DNA of 64,000 nucleotides, taken from assembly GCF_001661675.2 (NCBI RefSeq), contig NZ_CP019602.1, positions 372,001-436,000 of the forward strand, given 5' to 3'. A program made the position numbers and the translations under genes. Below are positions 51,870 to 60,520 of this stretch, one piece after another (the first letter of the stretch is position 1; each line of letters begins with the position of its first letter). This DNA is from Croceicoccus marinus (GTDB taxonomy: Bacteria; Pseudomonadota; Alphaproteobacteria; Sphingomonadales; Sphingomonadaceae). Below the pieces are notes generated by a model that had not been told where the DNA came from, made no database searches, and saw only the letters and a program-made list of their open reading frames with translations.

Positions 51870-52595
51870 TCACGCCTCTACGCGAAATTTAATCCCGTTA
51901 ACGAAACCATCCCTTAAAAGCGTGAGGATTTTTTCCGCGACGACTTCGGGTGTCTTTACCGTATTGGGGTCCTCGCCGGGAAAGGCGCGTGCGCGCATCG
52001 CCGTCCTGGTGGCGCCGGGATCGACGATGGCGGCGGCGACTCGCGATACTTTCGCATTCTCCTGCGCATAGCAGGACAGCAGCGTGTCGAACGCCGCCTT
52101 GGACGCGCCATAGGCGCCCCAATAGGCACGCGGGTTCGCCCCGACCGAGCTGGTCAGCCCGATCACCTTGCCCGCCTCCGCCGCCTTCAGCATCGGATGG
52201 AATGCCGCCAGCAGCGTCTGCGTCGCCAGCACGTTGACGGTCAGCGCCTGCGAGAATTGCTTGCCGTTGATGTCGGTGACGGATGTCAGCTCGGGCAGGA
52301 GTGCCGCGTTGATGACCAGCGCGTCGAGCTTGTCCCAGCGGCTGGAGACCGCCGAGGCCAGCCGCGCCACGGAATCGGGTTCCGCAAGGTCGAGCGGCGC
52401 AATGGTCGCGCTGCCGCCCGCCGCGTGGATCTTTTCCTCGACCGCTTCCAGCGCGCGGTCGTCGCGGGCGGTCAGCACGACATGCATGCCCGCCCCTGCC
52501 AGTGCCAGCGCGGTCGCCTCGCCAATGCCGCGCGATGCGCCGGTGACAAGGCCAAGCTGACCCGCAAGCGGGCGTTCGTCGGTCTGTTCGTTCAT
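51870..52595 (-). CDS. Short-chain dehydrogenase/reductase
   Basis: A 241 aa classical SDR with GASRGIGEATAL cofactor loop, INAALLPE (NAG is replaced by NAA), catalytic Ser in LTSSVGANPRAYWGAYGASKAAF with Tyr and Lys in YGASK. Substrate unknown; the YciK-like fatty/oxo-acyl reductases are the nearest group by eye. Its start is 4 bp from the purF stop, so it is likely cotranscribed with purF. Confidence 0.86.
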   Translation of the reverse strand: MNEQTDERPLAGQLGLVTGASRGIGEATALALAGAGMHVVLTARDDRALEAVEEKIHAAGGSATIAPLDLAEPDSVARLASAVSSRWDKLDALVINAALLPELTSVTDINGKQFSQALTVNVLATQTLLAAFHPMLKAAEAGKVIGLTSSVGANPRAYWGAYGASKAAFDTLLSCYAQENAKVSRVAAAIVDPGATRTAMRARAFPGEDPNTVKTPEVVAEKILTLLRDGFVNGIKFRVEA

Positions 52596-52599
52596 GGGA

Positions 52600-54105
52600 T
52601 CAGGCGACCTTTTCCGGCTTGCCGGGGGCGAGGTTCAGCTGGCCCGCATGGGTCTTTTCCGCAAGGTCGGTCAGCCGCGTCGGATAGTCGCCGGTAAAGC
52701 AGGCGTCGCAATATTGCGGGCACTTGGGCTTGCGCTCCGCCTCTCCCACCGCGCGGTAGAGGCCGTCGATCGAGACGAAAGCCAGGCTGTCCGCCTGGAT
52801 GAATTCGCGCATCGCTTCCATGTCCATGCGCGCGGCGAGCAGCTTGTTCCGCTCCGGCGTGTCGACGCCGTAGAAGCAGCTGTGCATCGTCGGCGGGCTG
52901 GCGATGCGCATATGCACCTCGGTCGCGCCGGCATCGCGCATCATCTGCACGATCTTGAGGCTGGTGGTGCCGCGCACGATCGAATCGTCGATCAGCACGA
53001 TGCGCTTGCCCGCGACCAGTGCGCGATTCGCATTGTGCTTGCGGCTGACGCTGTTGGTGCGCGCGCCATCCGATGGCTGGATGAAGGTGCGGCCCACATA
53101 GTGCGAGCGGATGATGCCCAGTTCGAACGGCACGCCCGATTCCTGCGCATAGCCGATGGCCGCGGGCACGCCCGAATCGGGCACCGGGATGACGAGGTCG
53201 ACATCGGCGGGCGATTCGATGGCAAGCTGCTGCCCGATCGCCTTGCGCACCGAATAGACCGACTGCCCGGCCGAAATCGAATCGGGACGCGAGAAATACA
53301 CATGCTCGAAGATGCAGGGGCGCGAGGCGGTCTTGGTGAAGGGCCGGTGGCTGGTGGTCTTGCCGTCGAGGTCGACCTCGATCAGCTCGCCCGGTTCGAC
53401 CTCGCGGTCGAAATTGGCGCCCACGATGTCGAGCGCCACGGTTTCGGACGCGAACACGACCGCACCCTTCCCGTTCTTTTCGGGTATATGCCCCATGACC
53501 AGCGGGCGGATGCCCAGCGGATCGCGGCAGGCGATCATGCCCGCAGGGGTCGAACAGATCAGCGAATAGGCGCCTTCCAGCATGCGCAGCGCATCGACGA
53601 ACTTGTCGAGCAGCGTGGGATAGCGGCTGGTCGCGACGAGGTGGATGATCACCTCGGTATCGGCGGTGCCCTGGAAGATCGCGCCGCGCCGGACAAGATC
53701 GCTGCGCAGGTGCATCGCGTTCGAGATATTGCCGTTATGCGCGATGGCGAACCCGCCCGAGGCGAGTTCCGCATAAAGCGGCTGCACGTTGCGCAGGCCC
53801 GTGCCGCCGGTCGTCGAATAGCGGACATGGCCGCAGGCCATTGTGCCGGGCAGTTCGGCCATCGCCTCGCCCGTGCCGAAATTCTCGGCCACGTGGCCAT
53901 TGCCGCGGCGGACGTGGAATTCCTGCCCGTCGTAGGAGACGATGCCCGCGGCTTCCTGTCCGCGATGCTGCAGCGCGTGCAGGCCGAGCGCCGAGACGGC
54001 GGCCGCGTCGCGCGCGCCGACGACGCCGAAGACGCCGCATTCCTCGCGCAGGGAATCCCCATCCTCGTCATGAAAGGGATGGTGGACGAAGTCCGTGGAC
54101 ATCAT
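52600..54105 (-). CDS. purF: Amidophosphoribosyltransferase
   Basis: First committed step of purine synthesis: PRPP plus glutamine to phosphoribosylamine. A 501 aa protein. Cys23 in EECGVFGVVG is the N-terminal nucleophile exposed after removal of a 22-residue propeptide. The glutaminase domain has LQHRGQEAAGIV and the PRPP-binding loop is VLIDDSIVRGTT. Start is the first of two Met codons at 54105. It is divergent from lolC, 367 bp apart, and followed by the SDR gene. Confidence 0.97.
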   Translation of the reverse strand: MMSTDFVHHPFHDEDGDSLREECGVFGVVGARDAAAVSALGLHALQHRGQEAAGIVSYDGQEFHVRRGNGHVAENFGTGEAMAELPGTMACGHVRYSTTGGTGLRNVQPLYAELASGGFAIAHNGNISNAMHLRSDLVRRGAIFQGTADTEVIIHLVATSRYPTLLDKFVDALRMLEGAYSLICSTPAGMIACRDPLGIRPLVMGHIPEKNGKGAVVFASETVALDIVGANFDREVEPGELIEVDLDGKTTSHRPFTKTASRPCIFEHVYFSRPDSISAGQSVYSVRKAIGQQLAIESPADVDLVIPVPDSGVPAAIGYAQESGVPFELGIIRSHYVGRTFIQPSDGARTNSVSRKHNANRALVAGKRIVLIDDSIVRGTTSLKIVQMMRDAGATEVHMRIASPPTMHSCFYGVDTPERNKLLAARMDMEAMREFIQADSLAFVSIDGLYRAVGEAERKPKCPQYCDACFTGDYPTRLTDLAEKTHAGQLNLAPGKPEKVA

Positions 54106-54472
54106 GCCTTGAATGTTCCGCTGTATAGCCTGTGGCCCGCACCCGGCTGCCCTAACAGATGTGGGCACCGACGTCATGCGCGCCATTTGGCGATGTTTCG
54201 TTTCGATTACAACCGCAGTCTTCATTCCAGCGCGTGTAGCTGGGCTTGCCGCGTCACGGTGCGCCGTGCATGCGGCAAGGTATAGCCGATTGCCGTTTAC
54301 GGCTTCTGAACGCGCCGCTGCGGCCGCCGCGCCGGTGCCGCCTGCAAACGTCCCTTCCTCAAACCCTTCTTGCCACCATCTCCCTGGCATCCTAGTTCAG
54401 CTTCCTCTCATCCCGGCCCCTTCATGGGTGTGCCAGCAGATCCGCCAGTTCACTCCATCCGGAGCCGCATTC
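54106..54472. other. Gap between divergent purF and lolC
   Basis: No ORF or RNA is convincing. It should carry the promoters of both operons. Pro/Ser/Cys-rich translation of the plus-strand frame is low-complexity and not a gene. The purine repressor PurR is not expected in this lineage and no operator was recognised. Confidence 0.4.
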
Positions 54473-55714
54473 TTGATACTTTCCCCCTTCGAATGGACGA
54501 TTGCCAAGCGCTACATGCTGCCCGGCCGCGGCGAGGCGTTCATCGCCATGGTCGCGGGTATCAGCCTTGTCGCCGTGATGCTGGGCGTCGCCGCGCTGGT
54601 CATCGTGATGAGCGTGATGAACGGTTTCCGCGCCGAGCTGATGGACAAGATCGTCGGTCTCAACGGCCATGCCATCGTGCAGGGCTATGGCGGGCGGCTG
54701 CCGCAATGGCAGGACGTGCTGAAGGACGTGCGCGAGACGCCGGGCGTCACCCGCGCCTCTCCGCTGATCGAACAGCCGCTGCTAGCCACCTATAACGGGC
54801 GGGTCGAGGCCGTGCTGGTGCGCGGCAATTTGCCCGAGGACATCCAGCGGCTGGCCGACAAGAACGTGCTGGGCAATCTGGACGCGCTGCAGCCCGGCGC
54901 GCAGAAGGTGGCGGTCGGATCTCGGCTGGCGCAGAACATGGGCGCGCGGATCGGGGACACGATCACGATCATCAATCCGCAGGGCCGCTCGACCCCCTTT
55001 GGCACCGTCCCGCGCGAGATCGGATACGAGATCGCCGCCATCTTCGAGATCGGCATCTACGATTACGACCAGGCGTTCGTCGTCATGCCGATCGAGGATG
55101 CGCAGACCCTTTTGCTGACCGGCGACCAGATCGGCATGATCGAGATCACGACCGAGAACCCGGACACCGTGGGCGAGACCCTGGCCCCCATTCGCGGGCG
55201 CCTGCAGGGGCAGGCGATCGTGTCGGACTGGAAAACGATCAATTCCTCGCTGTTCGAGGCGCTGGCGGTCGAGCGGGTCGCCATGTTCGTGGTGCTGTCG
55301 ATCATCGTGCTGGTGGCGGTGTTCAACATATTGTCCAGCCTGATCATGCTGGTGCGCGCCAAGACGCGCGATATCGCGATCATGCGCACGATGGGCGCGA
55401 CGCGGCGGTCCATCCTTAAGATCTTCGTGACCGCCGGATTCCTGATCGGCGCATTGGGCACCGGGGCGGGGCTGGCGCTGGGCTTCGTGGCGCTGGCGTT
55501 CCGGCAATCGGCGGTGCGCGGGGTAGAGGCGATCACCGGGCAGGAATTGTGGGATCCCTCGATCCGCTTCCTGACCACGCTGCCCGCGCGGACCGACCCG
55601 GCGGAGGTCACGACCATCGTCATCATGGCGCTGGTGCTGTCGTTCCTTGCCACGCTTTACCCTGCCTTCAAGGCGGCCAGCACCGATCCGGTGCAGGTGC
55701 TTCGTTATGAGTGA
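54473..55714 (+). CDS. lolC: Lipoprotein-releasing ABC transporter permease LolC/LolE
   Basis: Inner-membrane permease that extracts lipoproteins for transfer to LolA. A 413 aa protein with one N-terminal TM ([23 protein letters not shown]), a large periplasmic domain and three C-terminal TMs ([23 protein letters not shown] and others). Start is set at TTG 54473, reading [15 protein letters not shown], because GGAG lies 8 nt upstream and the length is normal. The single permease gene here may act as a homodimer (LolF-like). The start of lolD overlaps its stop by 8 bp. Confidence 0.93.
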   Translation: MILSPFEWTIAKRYMLPGRGEAFIAMVAGISLVAVMLGVAALVIVMSVMNGFRAELMDKIVGLNGHAIVQGYGGRLPQWQDVLKDVRETPGVTRASPLIEQPLLATYNGRVEAVLVRGNLPEDIQRLADKNVLGNLDALQPGAQKVAVGSRLAQNMGARIGDTITIINPQGRSTPFGTVPREIGYEIAAIFEIGIYDYDQAFVVMPIEDAQTLLLTGDQIGMIEITTENPDTVGETLAPIRGRLQGQAIVSDWKTINSSLFEALAVERVAMFVVLSIIVLVAVFNILSSLIMLVRAKTRDIAIMRTMGATRRSILKIFVTAGFLIGALGTGAGLALGFVALAFRQSAVRGVEAITGQELWDPSIRFLTTLPARTDPAEVTTIVIMALVLSFLATLYPAFKAASTDPVQVLRYE

Positions 55715-56405
55715 CCCCGTGACACAACTTCCCAGTGCACCCGTCGTCGTCCTGTCGAACCTGACCCGCAGCTTCACGCAGGGCGGGGTGACCATCGACG
55801 TGCTGCGCGGCGTCGACATGGAAGTGATGCCGGGCGAGATCGTGGCGCTGCTGGGTCCGTCGGGATCGGGCAAGTCGACCATGCTGCAGGCGGTCGGCCT
55901 GCTGGAAGGCGGTTTCGGGGGCGAGATCACGATCTGCGGACGATCGGCCGAAAAGTCGAACGGCGATGCGCGCACCGCGCTGCGGCGCGATCATCTGGGC
56001 TTCGTCTATCAGTTCCACCACCTGCTGCCCGATTTCGACGCGCGCGAGAATGTGGTGCTGCCCCAGCTGGTCGCAGGCGTGCCGCGCCCGCAGGCGCGCG
56101 AGCGGGCGGAGGAGCTGCTGACCGCGCTGGGCCTGGGCCAGCGCATGGACCACCGCCCCAGCCAGCTTTCGGGCGGCGAGCAGCAGCGCGTCGCCGTGGC
56201 GCGTGCGCTGGCGAACAAGCCGCAGCTGGTGCTGGCGGACGAACCCACCGGCAACCTGGACGAGGCGACGAGCGACCGCGTGCTGGAGGAATTCCTGCGG
56301 CTGGTGCGCGGACAGGGCAGCTCGGCGCTGGTCGCCACGCATAACGAGCGGCTGGCTGCCAAGATGGACCGGGTGGTGCGGCTGCATGACGGAAAGCTGG
56401 CCTGA
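55707..56405 (+). CDS. lolD: Lipoprotein-releasing ABC transporter ATPase
   Basis: A 232 aa ABC ATPase with Walker A GPSGSGKS at 50-57, Q-loop [10 protein letters not shown], signature [10 protein letters not shown] and Walker [13 protein letters not shown]. It powers LolC. The ATG at 55707 lies inside the end of lolC. Confidence 0.95.
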   Translation: MSDPVTQLPSAPVVVLSNLTRSFTQGGVTIDVLRGVDMEVMPGEIVALLGPSGSGKSTMLQAVGLLEGGFGGEITICGRSAEKSNGDARTALRRDHLGFVYQFHHLLPDFDARENVVLPQLVAGVPRPQARERAEELLTALGLGQRMDHRPSQLSGGEQQRVAVARALANKPQLVLADEPTGNLDEATSDRVLEEFLRLVRGQGSSALVATHNERLAAKMDRVVRLHDGKLA

Positions 56406-56522
56406 TCCTGGCCGCGTCTTGCCGTTCGGCGGAACGATCGGCGGCGCTGCCGCGTTGATTCGCTGAACCGCCCGCAGGCTCTATCAGGTCCACCGGGCAG
56501 CCCGTACCAGGGAGAAAACGAC

Positions 56523-56804
56523 ATGACCGGCCCCACCACTATCCAAGGCGAATCCGACCCCCACGGCGGGATCGACTGGAACGACCACGCATCGATCCAC
56601 CGCCGCCCCGAAGGCAACAAGAGCGACATGCTGCGCGGCTTCCAGGTGATCCGCGACGGCACCTTCGCCGAGATGGTCCGCTTCGTCGCCGCGCTTCCCG
56701 AGGATGAGCGCCAGCATCTGGTGATCCAGAAGTCGGGCGACCGCCTGTTCGAGCTGGGCGAGATCATGAATCTGGCGCGCCGCGACGACATGCCGCAGGC
56801 CTAG
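56523..56804 (+). CDS. Conserved hypothetical protein (93 aa)
   Basis: Soluble protein that reads MTGPTTIQGESDPHGGIDWN and contains LRGFQVIRDGTFAEMVRFVAALPEDERQHLVI (split only for reading); no signal peptide or known motif. A good ribosome-binding site (GGGAGAAAACGAC) precedes the ATG. Located between lolD and dnaE, as an independent small gene. Function unknown. Confidence 0.75.
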   Translation: MTGPTTIQGESDPHGGIDWNDHASIHRRPEGNKSDMLRGFQVIRDGTFAEMVRFVAALPEDERQHLVIQKSGDRLFELGEIMNLARRDDMPQA

Positions 56805-56885
56805 CCGCACTTTCCCCGATCCTATCCACGATCCAGCGTGCGGCGGCCCTTGGCCGCGGCGCGGGCCATCGCCATAAAAGCAGGC

Positions 56886-59800
56886 ATGGCCTCTTCGCGT
56901 CCGACTCTAGCCCGCTATATCCCGCTGCGCGTCCTTTCCAGCTACTCGATGCTGGAAGGGGCGATAGACCCGAAGAAGCTGGCCAAGCTGGCCAAGGACC
57001 GCGGCTTTCCCGCCATCGCGATCTGCGACCGCAACGGGCTCTACGGCTCGATCGCGTTCGCGGGGGCATGCAAGGATGTCGGCGTGCAGCCGATCATCGG
57101 CGCGCTGCTGGGCGTCGCGCGGCCTGACTCTGAGAGCCAGAACGGCGATCCGTCGGTCGACTGGCTGGCGCTCTATGCTCAGGACGAGCAGGGCTATGAC
57201 AATCTGTGCCATCTGGTGTCGAAGGCGCATCTCGAACGCCCGCTGCATCTGGAACCGCATGTCACGCTGGACGATCTGGCGGGCCGCACCGACGGGCTGA
57301 TCTGCCTGACCGGGGCGGGCGAAGGCGCTTTGGCCCGGTTGTTCGCGCATGGCCAGAACAGCGCCGCGAAGCGCTATGCCGATGCGCTGGCCCCGCATTT
57401 TCCCGGCCGCCTCTATGTCGAGATCGCGCGCAGCGGGGCGGCGAACGAGCGTGAGAGCGAGGAAGCGCTGATCGATCTTGCCTATGCGCGCGACCTGCCG
57501 CTGGTGGCGACCAATCCCGCCCTGTTCGACGAGGCGGGCTTCCACGCCGCGCATGACGCCATGCTGTGCATCGCCAACAGCACCCATATCGATACCGAGG
57601 ACCGCCCCCGCGCGCCCCGCGACGCATGGGTCAAGCCGTCCGAGCACATGGCGGAGCTGTTCTCCGACCTGCCCGAAGGCCTGACCAATTCGCTGGTGAT
57701 CGCGCAGCGCTGCGCGGTCGCGCCGCCCTATCGCAAGCCGATCCTGCCCAGCCTTGCCGGCGATTTCGAGGGCGAGGCGAGGGCGCTGGCCGAGGATGCG
57801 CGCGCCGGTCTGGCGAAGCGGCTGGAGGCCTATGAAGAGCTGACCGACGAACAGCGCCGCGAATATGAGGAGCGTCTGGATTTCGAGATCGGGATCATCA
57901 CCCAGATGGGCTTTCCCGGCTATTTCCTGATCGTTGCCGACTTCATCAAATGGGCCAAGGACAATGGCATTCCGGTCGGGCCGGGGCGCGGTTCGGGCGC
58001 AGGCAGCGCGGTGGCCTGGGCGCTGACCATCACCGACCTCGACCCGCTGCGGCTGGGGCTGCTGTTCGAACGCTTCCTCAACCCCGAACGCGTGTCGATG
58101 CCCGACTTCGACATCGACTTCTGCGAAACCCGCCGGGGCGAGGTGATCCGCTATGTGCAGGCGAAATACGGCCACGACCACGTCGCGCAGATCATCACCT
58201 TCGGCAAGCTGAAGGCCCGCGCGGTGCTGCGCGACTGCGGGCGCATCCTGCAGATGCCCTATATGCAGGTCGACCGCCTGACCAAGATGGTGCCCAACCA
58301 TCCCACCGATCCCTGGACACTGCGCCGCACGCTGGACGGCGCGGCCGATTTCCACGGTGAATACAAGCGCGACGGCGACGTGAAGCGGCTGGTTGACCTC
58401 GCCATGCAGCTTGAGGGCCTGCCGCGCAATTCATCGACCCATGCTGCGGGCGTGGTGATCGGCGACCGGCCGCTGTCGCAGCTGGTCCCGCTCTACCGCG
58501 ATCCGCGTTCGGACATGCCGGTGACGCAGTTCGACATGAAGCATGTCGAGACGAGCGGGCTGGTGAAGTTCGACTTTCTTGGCCTCAAAACCCTGTCGGT
58601 ATTGCGCAAGGCGGTCGACCTGTTGGGGCGGCGCGGGATTTCGGTCGATCTCGACGGGCTGGCGTGGGACGACAAGGGCGTGTTCGACCTCCTCAAGCGA
58701 GGCGACACGGTGGGCGTGTTCCAGCTGGAATCGGAAGGCATGCGCCGCACGCTCTCCGCCGTGAAGCCCACCAAGTTCGAGGACATCATCGCCCTCGTCT
58801 CGCTGTATCGTCCCGGCCCGATGGACAATATCCCGCTGTTCGGACAGCGCAAGAACGGCCTTGCCGAGATCGAATATCCGCACCCAAAGCTGGAAGGCAT
58901 ACTGGCCGAGACCTACGGCATCTTCGTCTATCAGGAACAGGTGATGCAGGCCGCGCAGATCCTGGCGGGATATTCGCTGGGCGACGCCGACCTTCTGCGC
59001 CGCGCAATGGGCAAGAAGGTGCAGGCCGAGATGGACCAGCAGCGCAGCCGCTTTGTCGAGGGCTGCAAGGCGGTGTCGGGCATCGAGGCGAAGAAGGCGA
59101 ACGAGCTGTTCGACTTGATCGACAAGTTCGCAGGATACGGCTTCAACAAGTCGCACGCGGCCGCCTATGCGCTGCTGGCCTATCAGACCGCGTGGCTGAA
59201 GGCGCATTACCCCCATGAATTCTATGCCGCGGCGATGTGCTTTGACATGCACCAGTCGGAAAAGCTGTCGATCTTCGTCGACGACATGCGCCGGGCGGGC
59301 ATCGCGCTGGCCGGTCCGTGCATCAACCATAGCGAGGCGGAATACACGGTCGAGCCGACCGAGGAGGGCCACCAGGTCCGCTATGCGCTGGCGGGCCTGC
59401 GCAATGTCGGCGAAAAGGCGATGGACGCCATCGTCGCGGAACGCGAGGCACGCGGGCGGTTCGAAAGCCTCAAGGATTTGTTCGAACGCCTGCCCGCCGG
59501 ATCGATGAACCGCCGCCAGCTGGAGGCGCTGGCCGCGGCAGGCGCGCTGGACGCGCTGGATGCCAATCGCGCGAAAATCACCGCCAATGCCGAACTGCTT
59601 TTGGCCGTCACCGACGCCGCGGTGCGCGAAAAGGCCAGTGGGCAGGCCGCGCTGTTCGGCGGCGAGGATCATGCACAGGCCGATTTGCGCCTGACCGAAT
59701 GCGATCCCTGGCCGCGCAAGGAGCAGATGGAGAAGGAGCGCGAGAATTTCGGCTTCTACTTCGCCGCGCATCCCGTCTCGCAATGGCGCGCGGTCGCCAG

Positions 59801-60422
59801 TGCCAATGGCGCGCGCAGCCATGCCAGCCTGATCGAGGGGGGCGTGGTGGAGAGCCCTGCGGAACCCGTGCGCAACGGCCAGCGGGGCGCAAGTCGGTCC
59901 AGCGCGGTGATGGCGGCGCTGGTGGAAAGCGTGAACAAGCGCAAGACCAAGCGCGGCAATGATTTCGTGATGGCCGATTTCTCGGACCAGACCGGCAATT
60001 TCTCCGCCAGCTGTTTCGAGGAGGCGCTGGTCGAGCCGTTCCAGAAATGGGCGGCGGCGGGCGAATGCGTGCTGCTGAATGTCGAGCTTGACCGCCCCAA
60101 TCCGGACGAGCCGCCCCGCATCACCGTGCGCGGCGCGCGGCCCCTGTCCGAAGTGACCGGCAGCGCGCGCATGGAACTGACGCTGACCGTGGCGAGCGAG
60201 GCGGCCCTGCCCGAGCTTGCGCTGGCGCTGCCCGCCGACGCCAAGGCGAACGGAGAGGTGGTGGCGACGCTGCTGCTGGGCGAGGGGCGTCATGCCCGCG
60301 TGCTGCTGGGCCGCAATTTCGCGCTGGACGGGGAACTCACCGACCGCATCAGCGAGATTGCGGGCGTCTCCAACGTGGCGCTGAAGGCGCGCGCGGTGCC
60401 GCAGATGAAGCTGGTCGCCTGA
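56886..60422 (+). CDS. dnaE: DNA polymerase III alpha subunit
   Basis: Main replicative polymerase, 1178 aa. The N-terminal PHP domain begins YIPLRVLSSYSMLEGAI; where E. coli-type sequences have a His (RVHS) it has Leu (RVLS), so the PHP metal site looks degenerate, as in many alphaproteobacteria. The C-family palm shows VGPGRGSGAGSAVAW and the catalytic MPDFDIDFC (PDFDID at 406-411), followed by fingers, the beta-binding region and an OB domain. Start ATG at 56886, preferred over 56838 on alignment to family length. Separate DnaQ is needed for proofreading. Confidence 0.97.
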   Translation: MASSRPTLARYIPLRVLSSYSMLEGAIDPKKLAKLAKDRGFPAIAICDRNGLYGSIAFAGACKDVGVQPIIGALLGVARPDSESQNGDPSVDWLALYAQDEQGYDNLCHLVSKAHLERPLHLEPHVTLDDLAGRTDGLICLTGAGEGALARLFAHGQNSAAKRYADALAPHFPGRLYVEIARSGAANERESEEALIDLAYARDLPLVATNPALFDEAGFHAAHDAMLCIANSTHIDTEDRPRAPRDAWVKPSEHMAELFSDLPEGLTNSLVIAQRCAVAPPYRKPILPSLAGDFEGEARALAEDARAGLAKRLEAYEELTDEQRREYEERLDFEIGIITQMGFPGYFLIVADFIKWAKDNGIPVGPGRGSGAGSAVAWALTITDLDPLRLGLLFERFLNPERVSMPDFDIDFCETRRGEVIRYVQAKYGHDHVAQIITFGKLKARAVLRDCGRILQMPYMQVDRLTKMVPNHPTDPWTLRRTLDGAADFHGEYKRDGDVKRLVDLAMQLEGLPRNSSTHAAGVVIGDRPLSQLVPLYRDPRSDMPVTQFDMKHVETSGLVKFDFLGLKTLSVLRKAVDLLGRRGISVDLDGLAWDDKGVFDLLKRGDTVGVFQLESEGMRRTLSAVKPTKFEDIIALVSLYRPGPMDNIPLFGQRKNGLAEIEYPHPKLEGILAETYGIFVYQEQVMQAAQILAGYSLGDADLLRRAMGKKVQAEMDQQRSRFVEGCKAVSGIEAKKANELFDLIDKFAGYGFNKSHAAAYALLAYQTAWLKAHYPHEFYAAAMCFDMHQSEKLSIFVDDMRRAGIALAGPCINHSEAEYTVEPTEEGHQVRYALAGLRNVGEKAMDAIVAEREARGRFESLKDLFERLPAGSMNRRQLEALAAAGALDALDANRAKITANAELLLAVTDAAVREKASGQAALFGGEDHAQADLRLTECDPWPRKEQMEKERENFGFYFAAHPVSQWRAVASANGARSHASLIEGGVVESPAEPVRNGQRGASRSSAVMAALVESVNKRKTKRGNDFVMADFSDQTGNFSASCFEEALVEPFQKWAAAGECVLLNVELDRPNPDEPPRITVRGARPLSEVTGSARMELTLTVASEAALPELALALPADAKANGEVVATLLLGEGRHARVLLGRNFALDGELTDRISEIAGVSNVALKARAVPQMKLVA

Positions 60423-60503
60423 CGCCCGGCGGGTCGACCCCTAAAAAACATTGTGCGGATGCAACAAGCCTCTTGATCGGGCGCGCGCTGCGGATTATCG
60501 GCG

Positions 60504-60520
60504 ATGATATGTTATATCAT
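60504..60520 (+). promoter_or_regulatory. Palindrome overlapping the znuD-like start codon, candidate Zur box
   Basis: ATGATATGTTATATCAT is a perfect 7-3-7 palindrome, with the start ATG at 60509-60511 inside it. Its AT-rich TGATATGTTATATCA core resembles alphaproteobacterial Zur/Fur-type sites. A repressor here would block both promoter exit and translation start. Confidence 0.65.

Noticed and set aside
54113..54472. N-terminal extension of LolC from 54113
   Set aside because: The extra frame is low-complexity and lies in the divergent promoter region; a TTG with a ribosome-binding site at 54473 gives the normal LolC length.
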